From Roseomonas fluvialis (lineage in GTDB: Bacteria; Pseudomonadota; Alphaproteobacteria; Acetobacterales; Acetobacteraceae): a stretch of DNA of 64,000 bases. Below, piece by piece: positions 58,636 to 64,000 of this stretch. The DNA lies in assembly GCF_022846615.1 (NCBI RefSeq), contig NZ_AP025637.1, positions 2,939,001 through 3,003,000 on the forward strand. Reading direction: 5' to 3'. The notes beneath the pieces were generated by a model that worked only from the letters and a program-made list of their open reading frames with translations, was not told the DNA's origin and made no database searches. Both the position numbers and the translations under genes were made by a program. Position 1 is the first letter of the stretch; every line of letters starts with the position of its first letter.

Positions 58636-60332
58636 CCCGCGATGGCGTAGGCCGGGCGTCGCGGATCGGCGCCGGCGCGCACCAGCCCGGCCTTGGGGTC
58701 GGACAGCACCGCCTCGACGCAGCCGGCCAGCCAGGTCACCTCCGGCCAGTCCTTCACCTCGTGGCCGCGCGCGGTCAGCCCATCCCGCACCGCCTGCGGG
58801 ATGCGCGATTCGGCGGCGACGCGCCCGGGGAAATAATCGAAGGGCGCGAAGGAGGACGGGAAGGCATAGGACGCGATGCGCGGCGCCTCGATCGCTTCCT
58901 GCAACTCCATGCCGAAGTGGAAGATGTTAAGCATCACCTGAAGCATGGCCTGGATCTGCACGTCGCCGCCCGGCGTGCCGAAGGGCATCACGCCGCCATC
59001 TTCCGTGACCAGCATGGCGGGGTTGGGCGTCAGGCGCGGCCGCTTGCCCGGCGCAACGCCGGATGGGTGCGCCGGGTCCGGCCGCGACTGGCTGCCGCGG
59101 TTGGACGGGATGATGCCGAGCCCCGGCACCACCGGCGAATTCCACGACCCATCGGACGGCGTCGCGCTGAACGCATTGCCCCAGCGGTCCACCACCGCGA
59201 CATAGGACGTGTCCGCCTCGACCTTCGGCAGGTCCGCGCGCACCGGGCCGTCGGCCGGCGTGCCCATGCCGAGCAGCGGTTCGTACATCGACGGATGCGC
59301 GCGCTGCGGGTCGATCTGGCGCAGCCGGGCATCGAGGTGCGGCGTGCTCAGCAGCGCATCGATCGGCACCTGCGTGAACAGCGGATCGCCGAAGTGGTAT
59401 TCGCGGTCGGCCATCGCTGCCTTCACGCATTCGGTCAGCAGGTGCAGGTAGTCGACCGAATTATGCGCCATGTCGTCGAAGCCGGCGCGCTCCATCAGCA
59501 ACAGCGCCTGCGCCAGGGCCGGCCCCTGGCACCAAGGTCCGCAGGTCAGCAGCGTATGCCCGCGCCAGCGCCGCGCCACGGCGGGTTCCAGGCGGGACCG
59601 GAACCCCGCCAGGTCCTCCATGGACAGGAAGCCGCCCTCGGCCTGGATGAAGCGAACCATCTCGCGCGCGATGTCGCCGCGGTAAAAGGCGGCATGCGCG
59701 GCCGCCAGGCCCGCCAGGCGACCACCCTTCGCCGCCGCCTTCTCGGCATCGACCATGAAGGTCAGCGTGCGTGCCAGGTCCGACTGCACGAAGCGCGTAC
59801 CCACCACCGGCGGCTTGCCGCCGGGCAGGAAGATGGCGGCGTTGGAGGGCCAGCGCGCGTATTCGTCGCGGTGCGCCGCCACCGTCTCGGCGAGCAGCGG
59901 ATAGACTGCGTAGCCCTCCCCCGCATAGCGGATGGCGTATTGTGCCACGTCGCCGAACCCCATGGTGCCGTGCCGCTCGAGCGCGGTGATCCAGGCGTCG
60001 GGCGCGGCCGGCACCACGGTGCGGCGCACCCCATTCGGGATCTTCCCGCCATGTTCGCGCATGAACACGTCGGGCGGCAGCGCGCGCGGCCAGTGGCCAA
60101 GCCCGGCAATGGTCTCGACCGTGCCGTCGGCCAGCCGGATCATGATCGGCGCCACACCCGCGACGTTCACCAGGTCCGGCAGCAGCACGCCGAGCGCCAT
60201 GCCCGCCGCGCAGCCCGCGTCAATCGCGTTGCCGCCGGCCTCCAGCACCGCCATGGCGGCGGTCGAGGCAAGGTAATGGCCGGCCGAGACCGCATGGCGC
60301 GGGCCGGAGAGCGTGGGGCGGGTGGCGAACAT
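58632..60332 (-). CDS. Gamma-glutamyltransferase family protein
   Basis: Protein of 566 residues of the GGT-type Ntn-hydrolase family. It opens with HAVSAGHYLASTAAMAVLEA and GGNAIDAGCAAGMALGVLLP, both typical. The nucleophile Thr375 is in EADTSYVAVVDRWGN. GTPGGDVQIQAMLQVMLNIF follows. No signal peptide is obvious, unlike the periplasmic E. coli enzyme, so it may be cytoplasmic. Such proteins transfer or hydrolyse gamma-glutamyl groups or related amides. The start at 60332 follows AGGA. The last bases overlap the OGT-like gene start by ATGA. Confidence 0.92.
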   Translation of the reverse strand: MFATRPTLSGPRHAVSAGHYLASTAAMAVLEAGGNAIDAGCAAGMALGVLLPDLVNVAGVAPIMIRLADGTVETIAGLGHWPRALPPDVFMREHGGKIPNGVRRTVVPAAPDAWITALERHGTMGFGDVAQYAIRYAGEGYAVYPLLAETVAAHRDEYARWPSNAAIFLPGGKPPVVGTRFVQSDLARTLTFMVDAEKAAAKGGRLAGLAAAHAAFYRGDIAREMVRFIQAEGGFLSMEDLAGFRSRLEPAVARRWRGHTLLTCGPWCQGPALAQALLLMERAGFDDMAHNSVDYLHLLTECVKAAMADREYHFGDPLFTQVPIDALLSTPHLDARLRQIDPQRAHPSMYEPLLGMGTPADGPVRADLPKVEADTSYVAVVDRWGNAFSATPSDGSWNSPVVPGLGIIPSNRGSQSRPDPAHPSGVAPGKRPRLTPNPAMLVTEDGGVMPFGTPGGDVQIQAMLQVMLNIFHFGMELQEAIEAPRIASYAFPSSFAPFDYFPGRVAAESRIPQAVRDGLTARGHEVKDWPEVTWLAGCVEAVLSDPKAGLVRAGADPRRPAYAIAG

Positions 60333-60400
60333 GGGCGGGTCCTGACCTGCGGGGGCCGAAGCGTCGGCGTGCGGCCGTCCTGCGTCAACGGTTTGGTCGT

Positions 60401-60472
60401 GCGCGCCCCGCGGCGCGCGTTGGCCGGGCGCGCCCAGGCGTGAGCGTTGATCGAGCGCGCCCGGGGGGCGCG
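60401..60472. promoter_or_regulatory. GC-rich palindromes in a divergent intergenic region
   Basis: The 200-bp gap between the divergent gamma-glutamyltransferase and enoyl-CoA hydratase genes holds three self-complementary elements. They are GCGCGCC/GGCGCGC with a 4-base loop (60401-60418), GGGCGCGCCC (60426-60435), and CGCGCCC/GGGCGCG with a 3-base loop (60456-60472). No clear -35/-10 pair is seen. They may be an operator group, RNA hairpins, or only the result of very high GC. Confidence 0.35.
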
Positions 60473-60532
60473 ACACCTTGGCGCCCGGACGGACACGGCA
60501 GAGGATGCGCGCCTTCGAAGGGAGTACCGCCC

Positions 60533-61318
60533 ATGTCCGACCCCGTCCTGCTGGCCATCGATGCCCGCGGCATCGCCACCGCCACGCTCAACCGCCCGGA
60601 CAAGGGCAATGCCTATGACGAGGACCTGCTCGCCGCGCTGATCGCGGGGCTCGACCGCCTGCATGATGACGACGCGGTGCGTGCGCTGGTCATCCGTGGC
60701 GCCGGCCGGCACTTCCAGGCGGGGGCCGATCTCGATTGGCTGGCGCGGGCGGCGACCTACACGCCGGAACAGGCCTATGCGGCATCGATGGCGACCACCA
60801 CGGCCATGCAGAAGCTCAACGAATTCCCCAAGCCGACCTTCGCCCTCGTGCATGGCGCCTGCTTCGGGGGCGGCTGCGGCGTGGTGTGCTGCGTCGATGT
60901 CGCGATCGCCACGCCGGCCGCCATCTTCGGCCTGACCGAAGTGCGCGTCGGCGTCGCCCCCACGCCCATCAGCACGCACATGGTCCACGCCATGGGCCTG
61001 CGCCACACGCGCCGCTACGCCCTGACCGGCGAACGATTCGGTGCGGAGGAAGCGCTGCGCATCGGCCTCGTGCACGAGGTGGTGGCGGCGGATGCCGCGG
61101 ATGCGCGCCTCGCCGAGATCATCGACCAGACAATGCTGTCCGCGCCATCCGCCATCGCCATGACGAAGGGGTCCTTCCTTGGCGCCAATGGGCTGAAACT
61201 CTCGGCACGGGAGATGTCGCTGCTGGCGCATGAATCCTGGATGCAGCGCGCGTCGGCCGAGGGGCGCGAGGGCCTGGCGGCTTTCCGGGAAAAGCGCCGG
61301 CCGGGCTGGTACCGGTAG
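60533..61318 (+). CDS. Enoyl-CoA hydratase/isomerase family protein
   Basis: Protein of 261 residues, the standard crotonase length. The oxyanion-hole regions are RHFQAGADLDWL (near 61-72) and GACFGGGCGVVCCVDVAIAT. The Glu in FGLTEVRVGVAPTPIS is at the place of the catalytic acid of hydratases, which suggests a real hydratase such as a methylglutaconyl-CoA-type one rather than an isomerase. GGGAG lies 8 bases before the ATG. Its CoA substrate is unknown. It is followed by the phosphate operon in the same direction with hairpins between them. Confidence 0.9.
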   Translation: MSDPVLLAIDARGIATATLNRPDKGNAYDEDLLAALIAGLDRLHDDDAVRALVIRGAGRHFQAGADLDWLARAATYTPEQAYAASMATTTAMQKLNEFPKPTFALVHGACFGGGCGVVCCVDVAIATPAAIFGLTEVRVGVAPTPISTHMVHAMGLRHTRRYALTGERFGAEEALRIGLVHEVVAADAADARLAEIIDQTMLSAPSAIAMTKGSFLGANGLKLSAREMSLLAHESWMQRASAEGREGLAAFREKRRPGWYR

Positions 61319-61364
61319 GCGGGGTCCCGACGGTCGGGCCACGATGCGGCCGGAGCCGAGGACT

Positions 61365-61390
61365 GCCCGGTGCCGCAACCCGGCACGGGC
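61365..61390 (+). terminator. Hairpin downstream of the enoyl-CoA hydratase gene
   Basis: GCCCGGTGCCG (61365-61375) pairs with CGGCACGGGC (61381-61390) with one unpaired G and a CAACC loop. A shorter dyad CCCGAC-G-GTCGGG lies at 61326-61338. They come 8-72 bp after the stop codon and may end the transcript. A T-rich tail is missing. Confidence 0.4.
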
Positions 61391-61461
61391 GGTCCCGGCG
61401 CCACACAACCCCTGCGGGAAGCGCCGCGGAGCGCCGACAACCTAACGACTTGTCGCTCAGG

Positions 61462-61479
61462 CCGTCATCGAACCTTCAT
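61462..61479 (+). promoter_or_regulatory. Pho-box-like site upstream of pstS
   Basis: CCGTCAT-CGAA-CCTTCAT: two 7-bp direct half-sites 11 bp apart, close to the PhoB consensus CTGTCAT-N4-CTGTCAT (one and two mismatches). It stands 100 bp before the pstS start, in the most AT-rich part of the gap, followed by CATAAAT. This fits activation by PhoB when phosphate is low. Confidence 0.65.
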
Positions 61480-61578
61480 AAATCTGCAATCGGGAGGTCT
61501 TCCGGGGCTCCTAGAAGCGCGCCAGTGGCGTCCCTGCCGGGGCGGACACCCGATCAACAGAACGACGGAGACACGCAC

Positions 61579-62598
61579 GTGAACAGGCGGACCCTTCTAC
61601 TCGGTGCCGGTGCGGCCATGACCCTGCCCGCCATCGGCGCGCAGGCCCAGGCAGCCCAGATCACCGGCGCCGGCGCGTCCTTCCCCAACCCCGTCTACCA
61701 GAAGTGGGCCGAGGCAGCGCGCAGCGCCATCAATGTCCAGGTCAACTACCAGTCGGTCGGCTCGGGCGCGGGCATCAACCAGATCCGCAACCGGACGGTG
61801 GATTTCGGCGCGACGGACGCGCCGCTGAACGCGACGCAGCTCACGGAAGGCAGCCTGCTGCAGTTCCCGACCGTGATGGGCTCGCTGGTCGCCATCGTGA
61901 ACATCCCGGGCGTCGAGAACGACCAGCTGAAGCTGACCGGCCCGATCCTGGCCGACATCTACCTGGGCAAGATCACCCGCTGGAACGACCCGCGAATCGT
62001 CGCGATCAATGCCGGCCTGACGCTGCCGAACCTGGCGATCGCCCCGGCCTATCGCGCCGACGGATCGGGCACGACCTTCGTGTGGGTGTCCTACCTCTCG
62101 GACGTCAGCGAGGAATTCAAGACCCGCGTGGGTGTCGGCACCTCGGTCCGCTTCCCCGCGGGCACCGGCGCGCGCGGCAATGAAGGCGTGGCCGGCACGG
62201 TGCGCCAGGTGCGCGGCGCCATCGGCTATGTCGAGAACGCCTACGCCATCACGAACCGCCTGGTGACGACGCAGATCCAGAACCGCGACGGCAACTTCGT
62301 GAAGCCGGAGCACGAGACCTTCATGGCGGCCGCCGGCGCCGCCGACTGGAACGTGCCGGGCTTCGCCGCGAACGTGGTCAACACGGCCGGCCCGCAGTCC
62401 TGGCCGATCGTGGCGCCGACCTTCATCCTGCTGCCCACCAACCCGGCCGACGCGGCGCGCAGCGCGAATGTGCGCCGCTTCTTCGACTGGGCCTTCAAGG
62501 ATGGCGACCGCCTGGCGCAGGAACTCGAATACATCCCGCTGCCGCAGTCGGCCAAGGACGCGGTGCGCGCCGCCTGGAACCGCCAGTTCGGCGCCTGA
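61579..62598 (+). CDS. pstS: Phosphate ABC transporter substrate-binding protein PstS
   Basis: Periplasmic phosphate-binding protein of 339 residues. The signal has a twin-arginine-like start (NRRTLLLGAGAAM) and ends GAQAQ. The phosphate-binding segments are GAGASFPNPVYQKW near residues 30-43 and YQSVGSGAGINQIRNRTVDFGATD, spread over residues 54-77, then DGSGTTFVWVSYL. The start is a GTG at 61579 with GGAG 9 bases upstream. A Pho-box-like sequence lies upstream. A strong hairpin after the stop codon would raise pstS expression over pstCA, as is common in this operon. Confidence 0.95.
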   Translation: MNRRTLLLGAGAAMTLPAIGAQAQAAQITGAGASFPNPVYQKWAEAARSAINVQVNYQSVGSGAGINQIRNRTVDFGATDAPLNATQLTEGSLLQFPTVMGSLVAIVNIPGVENDQLKLTGPILADIYLGKITRWNDPRIVAINAGLTLPNLAIAPAYRADGSGTTFVWVSYLSDVSEEFKTRVGVGTSVRFPAGTGARGNEGVAGTVRQVRGAIGYVENAYAITNRLVTTQIQNRDGNFVKPEHETFMAAAGAADWNVPGFAANVVNTAGPQSWPIVAPTFILLPTNPADAARSANVRRFFDWAFKDGDRLAQELEYIPLPQSAKDAVRAAWNRQFGA

Positions 62599-62609
62599 TG
62601 CGACCCCCA

Positions 62610-62634
62610 GGGGCCCGGCACGCCGCCGGGCCCC
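62610..62634 (+). terminator. Terminator or attenuator hairpin between pstS and pstC
   Basis: Perfect 10-bp stem GGGGCCCGGC/GCCGGGCCCC with an ACGCC loop, followed by the pyrimidine-rich tail TTCTTCTTCCTCCT (62635-62648). It lies 11 bases after the pstS stop and 28 bases before the pstC start. Partial termination here would make PstS more abundant than the membrane proteins. Confidence 0.8.
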
Positions 62635-62662
62635 TTCTTCTTCCTCCTGACGGGCAGACACA

Positions 62663-63634
62663 GTGAGCCAGGCCGCGACAGCCTCCCCCCCGGCCCCCGC
62701 GCGCACGGCGCGCGGCGCCGGCAACCTCGGCGACATCATCTTCGAATGGGCGTGCAGGGGCGCGGGCATCTTCGTCCTGCTGCTGCTCGGCGCCATCATC
62801 GTCGAATTGTTCATCGCCGGCCTGCCGGCCTTCCGCGCCTTCGGCATCGGCTTCATCTGGTCGACCGAATGGGACCCGGTGCAGGAGGTGTTTGGCGCCG
62901 GCGTGTCGATCTACGGCACCGTCGTGACTGCCGTGCTGGCCATCCTGCTGGCGGTTCCGGTCGCCTTCGGGATCGCCTTCTACCTGACCGAACTGGCGCC
63001 CGTCTGGCTGCGCCGCCCGGTCGGAACCGCGGTCGAACTGCTCGCCGCCGTGCCGTCGATCATCTACGGCATGTGGGGCTTCTTCGTCATCGTCCCCGCC
63101 TTCGCGACCTACATCCAGCCCACGCTGATCGACACGCTGGGCGAATTGCCGCTGGTGGGCTTCCTGTTCCAGGGCGCGCCCTTCGGCACCGGCATCTTCA
63201 CCGCGTCCTTCATCCTCGCGATCATGATCCTGCCCTTCATCGCGGCGACCATGCGCGACGTGTTCGAGCAGGTGCCGCCGGTCTACAAGGAAAGCGCCTA
63301 CGGCCTCGGGGCCACCACCTGGGAAGTGATGCGCGGCGTGGTCATTCCCTACACGCGCGTCTCGGTGGTCGGCGGCATAATGCTGGGCCTGGGGCGCGCG
63401 CTCGGCGAGACGATGGCGGTCACCTTCGTGATCGGCAACGCCAACCGCATCACCGGGTCCCTGTTCGGGCCGGGCAACACCATCGCCTCGCTGGTCGCGC
63501 TCGAATTCGGCGAGAGCGAGACGGGCAGCCTGAAGCTCGCCTCGCTGCTCGCACTGGGCTTCATCCTGTTCGTGCTGAGCTTCATCGTGCTCGCCACCTC
63601 GCGCTACCTGCTGCGCTCGCGACTGAAGGCCTGA
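62663..63634 (+). CDS. pstC: Phosphate ABC transporter permease PstC
   Basis: Inner-membrane protein of 323 residues with six hydrophobic helices. Typical phrases are LPAFRAFGIGFIWSTEWDPV near residues 54-73, AVPSIIYGMWGFFVIVP, and the EAA-type loop ESAYGLGATTWEVMRGVVIP followed by GLGRALGETMAVTFVIGN. It forms the phosphate channel with PstA. The start is a GTG at 62663; no ribosome-binding sequence stands out, apart from GGGCAGA. The gap after pstS holds a terminator-like hairpin. pstA starts 5 bases after the stop. Confidence 0.95.
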   Translation: MSQAATASPPAPARTARGAGNLGDIIFEWACRGAGIFVLLLLGAIIVELFIAGLPAFRAFGIGFIWSTEWDPVQEVFGAGVSIYGTVVTAVLAILLAVPVAFGIAFYLTELAPVWLRRPVGTAVELLAAVPSIIYGMWGFFVIVPAFATYIQPTLIDTLGELPLVGFLFQGAPFGTGIFTASFILAIMILPFIAATMRDVFEQVPPVYKESAYGLGATTWEVMRGVVIPYTRVSVVGGIMLGLGRALGETMAVTFVIGNANRITGSLFGPGNTIASLVALEFGESETGSLKLASLLALGFILFVLSFIVLATSRYLLRSRLKA

Positions 63635-63638
63635 TCCC

Positions 63639-64000
63639 ATGAGCATGACGCTCTCCGCCGGCACGGTCCCCGGCCCGCGCAAGGACCCCGAGGTCGCACT
63701 CGCTCTCGGCCGCCGTCGCAAGCGCGCCGACCTGGTCATCCGCATCCTGTGCGTGCTGGCGACCGCGATCGGGCTGATCTTCCTCGCCTCGATCCTGACC
63801 ACGCTGTTCTATCGCGGGTTCGAGGCGATGAACCTGCGTGTCTTCACCCATGTTATGGCGCCGCCGGGGTCCGAAGGCGGGCTGCTCAACGCCATCGTAG
63901 GCAGCCTGATCCAGGCCGCGCTCGGCACCGCGATCGGCACGCCGATCGGCATGCTGGTCGGCACCTACCTGGCGGAATACGCCCGCGAGTCGAAGCTCGG
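63639..64000 (+). CDS. pstA: Phosphate ABC transporter permease PstA (N-terminal part)
   Basis: First 120 residues only; the gene runs off the right end. The start ATG at 63639 is 5 bases after pstC's stop. A cytoplasmic N-terminal segment with RRRKRADLVIRIL leads into the first membrane helix (LCVLATAIGLIFLASILTTL). GGLLNAIVGSLIQAALGTAI (near residues 80-99) and PIGMLVGTYLAEYA are typical PstA sequences. pstB and phoU would be expected downstream. Confidence 0.93.
   Translation, partial: MSMTLSAGTVPGPRKDPEVALALGRRRKRADLVIRILCVLATAIGLIFLASILTTLFYRGFEAMNLRVFTHVMAPPGSEGGLLNAIVGSLIQAALGTAIGTPIGMLVGTYLAEYARESKL

Overview
The window is chromosomal DNA from a very GC-rich alphaproteobacterium, most likely an Acetobacteraceae member of the Roseomonas type. 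That placement is inference. It rests on extreme GC3, the unusual number of Bug/TctC-type and other periplasmic binding proteins, paired hydantoinase/oxoprolinase genes, a bacterioferritin with its ferredoxin, and the alphaproteobacterial ligase-associated repair cluster. No rRNA, tRNA, IS element, integrase, phage gene or CRISPR array is visible. Coding density is about 95%. Many neighbouring genes share 4-base ATGA or GTGA stop/start overlaps, so translational coupling is pervasive.

Layout. 0-5.4 kb: 5' end of glcF (minus), a DUF4239 membrane protein, a two-domain iron-type ABC permease and a penicillin-acylase-family lipoprotein, then a triple 59-bp tandem repeat leading into a GH3-family gene. 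6.9-8.7 kb: an iron operon on the minus strand (Fe3+ binding protein, bfd, bfr) behind a Fur-box-like palindrome. 8.8-11.9 kb: HpaI-type aldolase, dipeptide-type binding protein and a secreted RidA. 11.9-17.9 kb: the four-gene DNA-ligase-associated set (ligase, MBL exonuclease, Lhr-like helicase, PdeM), arranged as two divergent pairs with 20 bp between the starts. 17.9-20.5 kb: M20 amidohydrolase, a small unknown gene and a TctC protein. 20.6-32.7 kb: a TRAP transporter plus HyuA/HyuB/MaoC/carboxymuconolactone-decarboxylase-like operon, divergent from a second HyuA/HyuB pair.

33.2-39.1 kb: a tightly coupled queuosine operon (queA, tgt, queF, queG, queC, a YhhQ-type transporter) ending in an ACMSD-like amidohydrolase. 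39.2-47.5 kb: binding proteins (three TctC, one SBP_bac_5, one dihydroxyphthalate-decarboxylase-like) around a two-subunit molybdenum hydroxylase. 47.6-50.8 kb: the Anbu proteasome-like peptidase with its alpha-E and circularly permuted ATP-grasp partners, without the usual transglutaminase. 51-61.3 kb: TPP enzyme, amidase with a small AtzG/GatC-like partner, enolase-superfamily enzyme, histidine phosphatase, DUF1194 protein, TPR O-GlcNAc-transferase-like protein, gamma-glutamyltransferase and enoyl-CoA hydratase. 61.4-64 kb: start of the pst operon, with a Pho-box-like site and an intrinsic terminator-like hairpin between pstS and pstC. pstA runs off the end.

Functionally the region is mostly nutrient scavenging (carboxylates, amides, hydantoin-like compounds, peptides, iron, phosphate) plus housekeeping modules. 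The most unusual structures are three short in-place tandem repeats, each lying at the 3' end of an upstream gene where it overlaps the next gene's start. One of them forms a chain of three 20-codon ORFs joined by ATGA overlaps.
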